The position numbers and the translations under genes are program-made. Of a stretch of DNA of 32,589 bases, positions 1 through 8,141 are shown piece by piece (the first letter of the stretch is position 1; the number at the start of each line of letters is the position of its first letter). The notes under the pieces are model-generated. The model was not told where the DNA came from and ran no database searches. It was given only the letters and a program-made list of their open reading frames with translations. The stretch is from an uncultured bacterium (lineage in GTDB: Bacteria; Bacteroidota; Bacteroidia; Bacteroidales; CAIXTV01): assembly GCA_903922465.1 (NCBI GenBank), contig CAIXTV010000249.1, forward strand, positions 1 through 32,589. The letters are read 5' to 3'.

Positions 1-69
1 CCTCCAAATCTGTTCAGTCATCAATATTATGAAAAAGATTTTGAACAGCTTTTGATTGATTATATATAA
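1..69 (+). CDS. C-terminal end of an unidentified gene (partial)
   Basis: Frame 1 is open from the first base of the window and reads PPNLFSHQYYEKDFEQLLIDYI before a TAA stop at 67-69. The residue mix (charged and aromatic, helix-like ending) looks like a genuine protein C-terminus rather than random AT-rich DNA, but 22 residues are too few to name a family. The gene would run toward sucC, so the two converge. No clear T-tailed terminator follows; the nearest hairpin is GAGAAATAAA/TTTATTTCTC at 157-182. This call rests on reading-frame plausibility only. Confidence 0.4.
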   Translation, partial: PPNLFSHQYYEKDFEQLLIDYI

Positions 70-156
70 TATTCTGGCTGATAATCAGGAGTATAAATTA
101 CTAACTCGCCGAAATTTCTTTTTGTTCGGACACGTATGATTCTATATAAATAAAAC

Positions 157-182
157 GAGAAATAAATTTCAGTTTATTTCTC
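157..182. other. AT-rich perfect hairpin in the convergent gap
   Basis: Ten-base arms GAGAAATAAA (157-166) and TTTATTTCTC (173-182) are exact reverse complements around a six-base loop. It lies between the end of the partial + gene and the end of sucC. It may help terminate the leftward-entering + transcript, but no T-run follows on the + strand, so a terminator role is only possible. Confidence 0.3.
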
Positions 183-240
183 ATTGTTATGATGGGTAAT
201 ATTGCCGCGGAAAACGGATAAAGAGTATTGTAGGAGAAAA

Positions 241-295
241 CAAAGCCACCAATTTTCTGAATGATTATTATAATTCTAAAAAATCGGCGGCTTTG
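241..295 (-). terminator. Rho-independent terminator of sucC
   Basis: Read on the - strand, CAAAGCCGCCGATTTT (295-280) pairs along its whole length with AAAATTGGTGGCTTTG (256-241). Two G-U wobbles are tolerated, and the stem is followed by TTTTC. On the + strand the same two positions would be A-C mismatches, so the structure is oriented to end sucC, whose stop codon lies 16 bases upstream. It implies that sucC is transcribed without a downstream partner. Confidence 0.8.
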
Positions 296-311
296 CTTTT
301 TGTATTGAATA

Positions 312-1502
312 TTATGCAAGAACCTGTGTCACCAAGTTTGCAGCATCTTGCAATAATATTGCAGAATATACTTTTAGCCCTGACTCATCAATAATTTGTT
401 TTCCTAATTCGGCATTGGTTCCTTGCAGTCTGACAATGATAGGAACATTAATTTCGCCAATATTTTTAAAAGCATCAACCACACCCTGAGCAACGCGATC
501 GCAACGAACAATACCTCCAAAGATGTTAATGAGAATAGCTTTCACATTAGGGTCGGTCATGATGATGCGGAAGGCTTCTTCCACCCTTTTTGCGTTAGCT
601 GAACCACCAACATCAAGGAAATTAGCAGGTTCGCCACCCGATAGTTTTATGATATCCATGGTTGCCATGGCTAAACCAGCTCCGTTAACCATACATCCAA
701 CATTACCACTTAGCTTCACAAAGTTGAGGTCGTATTTTCCTGCTTCCACTTCGGTTGGGTCTTCTTCGTCAAAGTCGCGCATGGCTGCAATGTCGGGATG
801 ACGGAAAAGGGCATTATTGTCGATAACAACTTTTGCATCTACAGCAAAAATCTTATCGTCGGAAGTTTTTATAACGGGGTTGATTTCGAGTAGTGAAAAA
901 TCATTCTGAACATAGCAATGATACATTGCTTTAATAAAAGGTATCATTTCGCGGAAAGCTTTCCCGCTTAATCCAAGATTATAGGCAATTCTTCTAGCCT
1001 GAAAATCGAGCACTCCGGTTTTAGGGTCGATGATTTCGTTGTAAATTAACTCAGGTGTTTCAGCAGCGACGGCTTCAATGTCCATGCCTCCACGTGGCGA
1101 ATACATGATGAGGTTTTTCCCTTCCTGACGATTGAGAAGTATGCTCATATAAAACTCTTGAATGTCAGATTCACCAGGATAATAAATGTCTTCGGTAATT
1201 AAAACGCGTCTAACGAGTTTTCCTTCTGCTGTAGTCTGAGGAGTAACTAATTGCATGCCAATAATTTGATTGGTATAGCTTTTTACTTCATCAAAGCTTT
1301 TTGCGATTTTAACGCCGCCGCCTTTACCTCTTCCGCCCGCATGTATTTGTGCTTTCACTGCCCAAAACTTAGTGCCTGTTTTTGCTTGAAGCTCTTGGGC
1401 TGCAGCAATGGCATTTTCGGCTGATTCCACAACAATACCTTCGGGAATATTCACACCCGATTTTTTCAATAAAGATTTACCTTGAAATTCATGTAAGTTC
1501 AT
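312..1502 (-). CDS. sucC: Succinate-CoA ligase (ADP/GDP-forming) subunit beta
   Basis: Beta subunit of succinyl-CoA synthetase, which interconverts succinyl-CoA and succinate with substrate-level phosphorylation in the TCA cycle. The 396 residues match the usual family length of about 390. The N-terminal ATP-grasp domain starts [12 protein letters not shown] and carries the nucleotide-binding segment [12 protein letters not shown] (about residues 54-65). The C-terminal CoA-ligase half has [19 protein letters not shown] and the diagnostic [17 protein letters not shown]. The ATG at 1502 gives exactly the family N-terminus. The alpha subunit gene sucD is not adjacent, and a terminator follows at 241-295, so the gene appears monocistronic, an arrangement consistent with separated sucC and sucD. 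No clean TAnnTTTG promoter was found upstream; GTAATTTTAC near 1536-1545 is only a weak candidate. Confidence 0.97.
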   Translation of the reverse strand: MNLHEFQGKSLLKKSGVNIPEGIVVESAENAIAAAQELQAKTGTKFWAVKAQIHAGGRGKGGGVKIAKSFDEVKSYTNQIIGMQLVTPQTTAEGKLVRRVLITEDIYYPGESDIQEFYMSILLNRQEGKNLIMYSPRGGMDIEAVAAETPELIYNEIIDPKTGVLDFQARRIAYNLGLSGKAFREMIPFIKAMYHCYVQNDFSLLEINPVIKTSDDKIFAVDAKVVIDNNALFRHPDIAAMRDFDEEDPTEVEAGKYDLNFVKLSGNVGCMVNGAGLAMATMDIIKLSGGEPANFLDVGGSANAKRVEEAFRIIMTDPNVKAILINIFGGIVRCDRVAQGVVDAFKNIGEINVPIIVRLQGTNAELGKQIIDESGLKVYSAILLQDAANLVTQVLA

Positions 1503-1975
1503 AATGTGCTGATGTTATATTTTTTAAATTTAGCCGTAAAATTACAAAAAAAATGAGAACGAAGGGCATTTGATCAAATATTTCTTCGAGATGCTGTTTG
1601 ATTGAAGATTTAAAACACTGTTTTGCTTATTAAAGGCTATGGATTTATGCTCGCAATCATTAATAGGATATTCCATAGTTTCGACTTATCATTTGCCTTC
1701 GATGGATAGCAAATTATTTAATAGTACAAATTAATATCGATGTAGATATATTACTGAAATATTTTGTGTTGAAGATGTTAAATTGCTTTTTATTAAATTC
1801 AAAATAACCTGGAAAAATAAATTGAGGATTGTATTCAATATTGTATAGACTATCCCTTAAAGTGAGTAAGTTAGCAGTTTATTCGACATAAATATTTACA
1901 GATTTATTTGTACCAGCGGGACTTTTATTCCTTTCTTCCGGCTGCTTATTTGAATAGGCACTGCTTTTAACCTGG

Positions 1976-2007
1976 ATTAAGCAATAGCAAAAAATTTATT
2001 GCTTAAT
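1976..2007. other. Perfect 11-bp hairpin
   Basis: ATTAAGCAATA (1976-1986) is exactly complementary to TATTGCTTAAT (1997-2007) around a ten-base A-rich loop. It is the first of four hairpins leading up to the 21-bp array. No T-tract follows, so it does not look like an intrinsic terminator. Confidence 0.5.
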
Positions 2008-2079
2008 GACGAAAAAATATATGTTTTGACAGGTCTTGTGAATCCGATAATTGCATCAGATTCGCAGGAGGTTAGCTTT

Positions 2080-2157
2080 GATAAAACTGGCTATATATAA
2101 TCAGTTTTCATCAGCTCTGAGGCATAGCTCAGAGTATGACAAGCCTTGCTTGGTCAT
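2080..2157. other. Three consecutive hairpins (possible structured RNA or decayed element)
   Basis: Three stem-loops sit nearly end to end. AAAACTG (2083-2089) pairs with CAGTTTT (2102-2108). CTCTGAG (2115-2121) pairs with CTCAGAG (2128-2134). ATGAC-AAGC (2136-2144) pairs with GCTT-G-GTCAT (2148-2157), with one bulged G. The linkers are six bases and one base. The packing is tighter than expected by chance in AT-rich DNA, but the sequence matches no riboswitch or RNA family that I recognise. No promoter box was found just upstream. Confidence 0.4.
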
Positions 2158-2258
2158 CATCCTTTGGGCAAATTACTCAAATCCGCGATTTTATGACGCT
2201 TCTTTTTTGGTAAAGAAAGATGATAAGGGCAAAATGACAAAACTTCCGCTAAGTGAGT

Positions 2259-2447
2259 TCGATATGCCGCACTTCGGTCTCGATATGCCGCACTTCTGTC
2301 TCGACATGCCGCACTTCTGTCTCGATATGCCGCACTTCGGTCTCGATATGCTGCAAGTCGGTCTCGATATGCCGCAAGTCGGTCTCGATATGCTGCAAGT
2401 CGGTCTCGATATGCTGCAAGTCGGTCTCGATATGCCGCATTTTGGTC
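2259..2447. repeat. Nine-copy 21-bp tandem repeat (array 1)
   Basis: Nine head-to-tail units of exactly 21 bp begin at 2259, 2280, 2301, 2322, 2343, 2364, 2385, 2406 and 2427, with core CGATATGCCGCAC. Two sub-types occur: CCGCACTTC in units 1-4 and a CTGCAAGTC or CCGCAAGTC form in units 5-8. The last unit is divergent (CCGCATTTTGG). Because 21 is a multiple of three, several frames stay open on both strands. One - strand frame reads as heptads of the type RHIETDL/RHIETEV, starting at an ATG at 2440. Internal dyad symmetry is weak (CCG/CGG). No transposase or CRISPR-like spacers are present. Confidence 0.9.
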
Positions 2448-3136
2448 CAATTGAGCTGTTCTTAGCTTTATAATAGACACTATTTCGAATAGTATGTAAA
2501 CTAAAAAAGTAGATTGATTCAACATTTCAATCTGTTACCAAAATGCTAGGAAATTTTTCAACTCTAATCAGAAATTGTCAAAACCTAATCAGGAATTATA
2601 TAAAATACCAAAATATAGAATTTCTCTCTTCCTGAGCCCCCTTTAATGTTTCTCTCAAATTCAGAACATGCCTTAAAATACAGCCATTTCCGTGACATCT
2701 TCAGTGTTTGAAATATTAAAAAACATAAGTTGAATTGCGAGCTAAAAGATTGATATTGAAATTTCTGTGCCCTTTATTCACCATTCTTTAACCATAACTC
2801 TCAAGCCTATAATGATTTTTTACTCCTATATATAATTCATACCTCATAACTAAATCATTTCTTTAAATTTCCCTGCCATGATGATTATAAAAATTCATAT
2901 ATAAGTCAAATAAAAATAGTTGAAATTTATGAGGCTTAGCATAATTTTTGAAGCCGTATATTTCCTAAATTATAAGCCAACGTTTGTATGATATCTTCTT
3001 TTTAAATTTGTGTTTGAATTCTTGTTTAATCTTGATTTAAATCAATACTATTCTTAAGGTGAAATGGCTATTTGAAAGCAGGTTAGGCCCTTATTTATAT
3101 AAAGAAAAATAAAATAGTATTTCCACAAATAAACAG

Positions 3137-3144
3137 TATCTTTG
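3137..3144 (+). promoter_or_regulatory. Promoter -7 box of the first kinase operon
   Basis: TATCTTTG fits the Bacteroidota sigma-ABfrA -7 consensus TAnnTTTG. It lies about 96 bases upstream of the kinase ATG. No convincing TTG -33 element is seen at the usual distance, so the assignment rests on the -7 box and its position. Confidence 0.5.
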
Positions 3145-3240
3145 TTTCCATTTTCATCAATATTTATTTTCGTAATTGATAAGATTAATTTCATAATTTA
3201 AGGTGAATTTACAAGAACAAAACAAACTTTTTTGAAATCT

Positions 3241-6200
3241 ATGAATAAAAACAAAGCTGTCGAATCTTCCAAAGCACTTCGCCAAAAGGCAGAAGACTTG
3301 CTGAAAAGCAAATTGACAAAAGTTGCTCCGCTTATTTCTGATAATGATGCTGGATATCTAAAGCTTATTCATGAACTTGAGGTGCATCAGATAGAACTTG
3401 AGATGCAAAATCATGAATTGATGCAAGCAAATAGTCGTGCAGCGCAAGTATATGAGAAATATACTGATTTATATGACTTTGCACCTTCGGGTTATTTTAG
3501 TTTTTCGGAAGATGGCAGAATAGTGGAACTTAATTTATACGGAGCTAGAATGTTGCGCTCTGATAGATCGCAATTAATTGATAAGCGATTTGGTGTTTTT
3601 ATTTCCGATCGTTCAAAACCTATATTTAGCCAGTTTCTTACGAATGCATTTCTTTCGAAGAATAATGAAAGTTGTGAAATTGAACTATTACTCGATCGAA
3701 ATTCACCTCTTACTTTCCACCTCAATGGTATTGTCGCAAAAAAAGACAAACTCTGCATAGTAACTATGATAGACGTATCTGCTCAAAAACAAGCAGAAGA
3801 AAACTTACGTCAAAGTCAAGAATTGTACAAAACCTTATTTGTTTATAATCATTCTGCAATGCTCATTATTAATCCTGTTAGCGGAGAAATAACAAATGCA
3901 AATGCTAAAGCTTGCGATTTTTACGGTTGGACTTATAAAGAATTATGTGGAAGAAATATTTCAGAAATCAATACACTGAACCACGAAGAAGTGATATCTG
4001 AAATGGAACTTGCGAAAACTGAAACCCGAAAACATTTTAATTTTAAACATCGATTAGCAAATGGCGAAGAACGGCATGTGGAAGTGCATTCTGGACCTAT
4101 TAAATTAGGAAAAGAAACCTTGCTCTATTCAATCGTTCATGATGTTTCTAAACGCTATGAAGCAGATGAAAATTTAAGAATAAGTCAGGAACGTTGGAAG
4201 TATGCCTTAGAAGGGGCTTCCGATGGAGTTTGGGATTGGGATGTTGAATCGAACTCAGTTTTCTTTTCAACACAATGGAAAGAAATGTTGGGATATACTG
4301 ATGATGAAGTTGAAAACTCTTATAATGAATGGAGAAGAAGGATACATCCTGATGATTTAGAAGAAGTAATGATGACCTTGGATAAACATTTAAAAGGTGA
4401 GACCAGTCTTTACAAAAACCAACACCGATTGCTGTGTAAAGACGGAACTTATAAATGGATTCAGGATGAAGGAAAAGTTATTTTAAGAGATGAAAAGGGC
4501 AACCCATTAAGGGCAATTGGAACGCATAAAGATATTACTGCCAGTAAACTAAATGAAATAGCGCTTCGCGAAAGCGAACATAAATTCCGTATGCTATTCG
4601 AGCAAATGACACAAGGAGTTGTTTATCAAAATAATGTTGGAGAAATTATATCAGCAAATCCTGCTGCTCAAAAAATATTAGGATTAAGTCTCGACCAGAT
4701 GCAGGGTCGTTCCTCTATAAGCCCCGAATGGCAAGCAATACACTCTGATGGTTCTGAATTTAAAGGAGAAGATCATCCGGCAATGATTGCACTGCATACA
4801 GGGAAAGAAGTGCTTAATACAATAATGGGGATAAATAACCCCGAGGTAGAACGTCAAATATGGATTAATATTAATGCAACGCCTCAATTCAAACCAGGAG
4901 AGAAGAAACCCTCAAATGTATTTGCAACATTCGATGATGTAACTGATCGCAAATTAATATTAGATGCATTAACTGAAAGTGAACTACGTTATAAAACGCT
5001 CTTTAATACATCTCCCTCAGGAGTTATCGTTTCCGATGAAAATGGCATAATAATAGATGCAAATAATGAAGTGTCAAAAACAACTCTAATTCCTTACAAT
5101 AAATTAATTGGAAGTAAATTGCAATTGTTAACATCAACAGATGGCTCTAATCAGGTTTCTGAAAATATAAAACGACTACTTCAAGGAGAAAATCTGGAAC
5201 ATGAAGTTGTCAATAAGCGAGATGATGGTTCTCCATGTTATTTTATATTAAAAGAAACAGCCATCACCTTCCCAAGCGGTCAAAAGAGAATCATCACTAC
5301 TTCAATTGACATTACAGATAGGAAATTATCTGAAGAAAGGGCTGTAAAGATAGGAAAACATTATCAGGCTTTAATTCATAAAGCTCCCGATGGAATCGCA
5401 CTAATGAATGCCGATAAACATTTAAGATTTATAAATCCTTCGGCCTTAAAAATGTTTGGTTTTATTGACAATGATTTCGTCATTGAACAACCGAGAGATT
5501 CTGTTCATCCCGATGATTTGGAAATGGTGTTGGTTAATTTAAAACATCTGAATGAAGATCCTTCCTTCATCCCAACCCTTACTTTTCGTTTTGCAGATAA
5601 TAACAAAAATTGGAGATGGGTTGTATGCACATTTACCAATATGCTTTCTGATAAAAATATAGAAGCTATAGTAATTAACTTCAGGGATGTTACTTATCGT
5701 AAATTGGTTGATGAAGCCCTTCAGGAAAGTGAAGAGAGATATTCAAAAGCTTTTCAAACATCTCCCTATGCAATTCTAATTACTCATCCCGAAACCGGAA
5801 AAATCATTGAAGTGAATGATGCTTTTACCACAATAACAGGATATACCCTTGAAGAATCACTTACTGCCACAATAATTGGAATAAATCTTTGGGTAAATAT
5901 TAAAGATAGAGAGTTGGTTGTTGCTCAACTTCTTAAAGGAAAGAGTGTATCTTTAAAAGAATTTTTATTCAGAAAAAAGAATGGTGAAATAATGACAGGT
6001 TTGTTTTCTGCGCAAGTAATTTATTTGAATGGTACTCCTTGTATTCTTTCCAGTATTAATGACATTACTGAGCGAAAATTAATTGAAGAAGCCTTGCGAA
6101 GCTCTCAGGAACAATTAAAAAAATACACATCACATCTTCAAAATCTAAGAGAAGAAGATCGCATTTCATTAGCCCGCGAAATACACGATGAAATGGGCCA

Positions 6201-6774
6201 AATATTGATAGCCATTCGATTTGAAGTAGGCATGATTAAACAAAAAGTGATAAAAGGGGATGAGAAATCTACTCCTGAGAATTTGTTGCCAAATATTGAG
6301 CATCTGATGACTTTGGTCGACCAAACAATCAAAACAACCCGAAAAATAATGATTGACCTTCGATCAGAGGAAAATGAGAAATTTGAATTTATTGAAGCCG
6401 TGAATATTTATGCAGTAGAATTCGAAAAAAGATACAAAATTGAATGTGTTGTGATTTGTGATTTAGAGAAGCTTTCTGTAAACTCACAAAAATCAATTGC
6501 CCTTTTCAGGATATTTCAGGAAGCACTTTCTAATGTTGTGCGCCATGCAAAGGCCTCAAGAGTAGAAGTTCACATTCAGGTTATTAAAAAAATATTTCGA
6601 CTCGAAATTTCTGATAATGGAGTAGGATATAAGAGTGAACAAAAAGCCAAACCAAAATCTTTTGGAATACTCGGAATTAAAGAAAGAGTTTCGATGCTTG
6701 AAGGGGAATTTGACATTTCAAGTAGTATTGGAAAGGGGACAAAATTGAAAATTGAAATCCCATATTTAAATTAA
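3241..6774 (+). CDS. Soluble sensor histidine kinase with seven PAS domains (HisKA_3 family)
   Basis: Predicted cytoplasmic kinase of the NarX/DesK-like HisKA_3 class that phosphorylates a response regulator, very likely the LuxR-type regulator encoded next. No membrane segment is visible. After an N-terminal helical region (HELEVHQIELEMQNHEL) come seven PAS units, starting for example at YDFAPSGYFSF, LFVYNHSAMLI, ALEGASDGVWDWDV, LFEQMTQGVVY, LFNTSPSGVIV, LIHKAPDGIAL and AFQTSPYAILI. The dimerisation segment carries the phospho-acceptor His982 in LAREIHDEMGQ. The ATPase domain has the N box (FQEALSNVVRHA), G1 (SDNGVGY) and G2 (SFGILGIKERV) motifs, all intact. I place the start at ATG 3241 (1177 residues); an in-frame TTG at 3232 would add three residues. 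The ligands sensed by the PAS domains cannot be predicted. Confidence 0.93.
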   Translation: MNKNKAVESSKALRQKAEDLLKSKLTKVAPLISDNDAGYLKLIHELEVHQIELEMQNHELMQANSRAAQVYEKYTDLYDFAPSGYFSFSEDGRIVELNLYGARMLRSDRSQLIDKRFGVFISDRSKPIFSQFLTNAFLSKNNESCEIELLLDRNSPLTFHLNGIVAKKDKLCIVTMIDVSAQKQAEENLRQSQELYKTLFVYNHSAMLIINPVSGEITNANAKACDFYGWTYKELCGRNISEINTLNHEEVISEMELAKTETRKHFNFKHRLANGEERHVEVHSGPIKLGKETLLYSIVHDVSKRYEADENLRISQERWKYALEGASDGVWDWDVESNSVFFSTQWKEMLGYTDDEVENSYNEWRRRIHPDDLEEVMMTLDKHLKGETSLYKNQHRLLCKDGTYKWIQDEGKVILRDEKGNPLRAIGTHKDITASKLNEIALRESEHKFRMLFEQMTQGVVYQNNVGEIISANPAAQKILGLSLDQMQGRSSISPEWQAIHSDGSEFKGEDHPAMIALHTGKEVLNTIMGINNPEVERQIWININATPQFKPGEKKPSNVFATFDDVTDRKLILDALTESELRYKTLFNTSPSGVIVSDENGIIIDANNEVSKTTLIPYNKLIGSKLQLLTSTDGSNQVSENIKRLLQGENLEHEVVNKRDDGSPCYFILKETAITFPSGQKRIITTSIDITDRKLSEERAVKIGKHYQALIHKAPDGIALMNADKHLRFINPSALKMFGFIDNDFVIEQPRDSVHPDDLEMVLVNLKHLNEDPSFIPTLTFRFADNNKNWRWVVCTFTNMLSDKNIEAIVINFRDVTYRKLVDEALQESEERYSKAFQTSPYAILITHPETGKIIEVNDAFTTITGYTLEESLTATIIGINLWVNIKDRELVVAQLLKGKSVSLKEFLFRKKNGEIMTGLFSAQVIYLNGTPCILSSINDITERKLIEEALRSSQEQLKKYTSHLQNLREEDRISLAREIHDEMGQILIAIRFEVGMIKQKVIKGDEKSTPENLLPNIEHLMTLVDQTIKTTRKIMIDLRSEENEKFEFIEAVNIYAVEFEKRYKIECVVICDLEKLSVNSQKSIALFRIFQEALSNVVRHAKASRVEVHIQVIKKIFRLEISDNGVGYKSEQKAKPKSFGILGIKERVSMLEGEFDISSSIGKGTKLKIEIPYLN

Positions 6775-6845
6775 TTTGCATACTTTGTCGGTAGTTTAAA
6801 ATAAAAGTATATTTTCGCCGTTCATTAAACCTGAAAAAAAAACAT

Positions 6846-7481
6846 ATGATTAAATTGTTTATTGTTGACGATCATGAAATTATCCGAAAAGGATTAAAGA
6901 TGATTTTAAAAGAAGAAAAGGATATGATTATAGTTGGGGAAGCTCAGAATGGAGCACAGGCACTTGAAGCAATAAAAGATGTCTCCCTTGATGTTCTAAT
7001 ATTGGATATGACCATGCCTGGCATAAGCGGGCTTGAGTTAATCGCAAAAATGAGAAAATTAAAACCTAAACTTCAGATTCTGATATTAAGCATACATGCT
7101 GAAGATCAATTTGCATTACGTGCTCTTAAGGCAGGTGCTTCTGGTTATCTTTCAAAAGATGTTGTTATTGAGGAATTAGCAGAAGCCATTAGAAGAATTC
7201 ATACCAAGGGAAGGTACCTAAGCAATGCTTTAGCTGAGCATTTAGCTTTTGAAATTGTACAGGAGCCAAATCAAAGGCCTCATGATAAGCTCTCTAACAG
7301 GGAAATTGAAATTATGAGAATGATTGCTGCAGGTAAAAAAGTGAAAGATATTGCTATCGAGTTAGGGTTGAGTATTAATTCCATTTTCACTTTCCGCACT
7401 CGAATCTTTAAGAAAATGGATTTCAGCAGTAATGTTGAGCTTACTCATTACGTGATAAATAACAAGCTAATGTTATCCTAG
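6846..7481 (+). CDS. NarL/FixJ-family response regulator
   Basis: A 211-residue two-domain regulator. The receiver has the acidic pair Asp8/Asp9, phospho-acceptor Asp54 (LDMTMPG), Ser82 and conserved Lys104 (YLSKD). The C-terminal GerE/LuxR helix-turn-helix begins at LSNREIEIMRMIAAGKKVKDIA. It follows the seven-PAS kinase by 71 bases and is presumably its partner. That gap contains TTTG (6784-6787) and TATATTTT (6808-6815), a possible weak internal promoter. The recognition helix reads SINSIFTFRTRI, where family members usually have S-x-K-T-V-x-x-H, so DNA specificity may be unusual. A terminator begins at the stop codon. Confidence 0.93.
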   Translation: MIKLFIVDDHEIIRKGLKMILKEEKDMIIVGEAQNGAQALEAIKDVSLDVLILDMTMPGISGLELIAKMRKLKPKLQILILSIHAEDQFALRALKAGASGYLSKDVVIEELAEAIRRIHTKGRYLSNALAEHLAFEIVQEPNQRPHDKLSNREIEIMRMIAAGKKVKDIAIELGLSINSIFTFRTRIFKKMDFSSNVELTHYVINNKLMLS

Positions 7482-7506
7482 TACAAATTTATTTTTGTGC
7501 TTTTTT
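7481..7506 (+). terminator. Rho-independent terminator of the first two-component operon
   Basis: GTACAAA (7481-7487) pairs with TTTGTGC (7494-7500), including one U-G wobble, around a six-base loop, and is followed directly by TTTTTT. The first stem base is the last base of the regulator's TAG stop. On the - strand the wobble becomes an A-C mismatch and no T-run follows, so it serves the + operon. Confidence 0.65.
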
Positions 7507-7512
7507 ACTTGT

Positions 7513-8139
7513 TTAAATTAAACTGTTTTCCAAACAGTATTTTGTTATTTCTGAATTGGATGTAAATTCCATTTTAATCATAATGCGCTTGCGATAAGTG
7601 CTGACGGTTTTATGAGAAATTCTTAGCTCAGCACCAATTTCTAACAAAGACTTGCCGTTAGCAAGTTTTATTAGAATTTCGAATTCTCTTATTGAAAGAG
7701 CTTTATGAGATTGATCATGAGTGTTCTTGTCAAGATGACGAGCCATGGTTTCAGCAAGTGAATGTGAAAAGTAACTACCACCCTTTGCAACTCTGGTTAC
7801 TGCATCAAGCAATTCCCCAGAATCGGTATCTTTTGTCAAATACCCAGAAGCTCCATGTTTTATGGCGCGTATGGTGTATTGTTCCTGATCATGCATGCTT
7901 AGTATCATCACATTTGTTGTTGGATAGTTTTCTTTAATTAATTGAAGTACCTCCAAGCCACTCTTGTCAGGCAGCGAAATATCCATTAAAACTATATCGA
8001 AAATGCTATATGATAAAAGGTCAAGTGCATCTTTGCCATTCGATACATCCGTGATAGTTATATTTCCGGGTAGTTGGTTTAATATTTGTCTGAGACCATC
8101 TCTGACGATTTTGTGATCATCACAAATTAGTATATCCAT
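7513..8139 (-). CDS. NarL/FixJ-family response regulator
   Basis: A 208-residue regulator with receiver residues Asp7/Asp8, phospho-acceptor Asp53 (LMDISLPD), Ser81 and Lys103 (YLTKD). It ends in a canonical LuxR-type helix-turn-helix (LSIREFEILIKLANGKSLLEIG, then SHKTVSTYRKRI). I chose the ATG at 8139 because the protein then begins MDILICDDHK, the normal start of a receiver domain, and lies two bases after the stop of the upstream kinase. A longer start at 8187 would overlap that kinase and add 16 unrelated residues. It is the likely output of the kinase at 8142-11264 and is transcribed with it. Confidence 0.93.
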   Translation of the reverse strand: MDILICDDHKIVRDGLRQILNQLPGNITITDVSNGKDALDLLSYSIFDIVLMDISLPDKSGLEVLQLIKENYPTTNVMILSMHDQEQYTIRAIKHGASGYLTKDTDSGELLDAVTRVAKGGSYFSHSLAETMARHLDKNTHDQSHKALSIREFEILIKLANGKSLLEIGAELRISHKTVSTYRKRIMIKMEFTSNSEITKYCLENSLI

Positions 8140-8141
8140 AA

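Larger units (their letters stand above)
1503..3240. other. 1.7 kb gene-free region between divergent genes
   Basis: No convincing protein gene lies between sucC and the PAS kinase. The region holds a hairpin cluster (1976-2157), a 21-bp tandem array (2259-2447) and a promoter-like box near 3137. The parts 1560-1970 and 2450-3130 are AT-rich with no structure I could recognise. Long open frames across 2051-2525 on both strands are produced by the 21-bp repeat, because its length is a multiple of three and it contains no stops in most frames. Confidence 0.7.

Noticed and set aside
101-319. 72-aa open frame on the - strand after sucC
   Set aside because: It overlaps the end of sucC and reads straight through its intrinsic terminator; the composition is that of AT-rich noncoding DNA.
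2259-2447. CRISPR array
   Set aside because: Units are contiguous with no unique spacers, are only 21 bp long and no cas genes are nearby. The same holds for the arrays at 13033-13494 and 23357-23524.
2051-2525. Long open frames on both strands (140 aa on +, 122 aa on -) across array 1
   Set aside because: They are open because a 21-bp repeat without stops stays in frame. Several frames are open at once, the flanking parts show no family features and no promoter or start context favours one.
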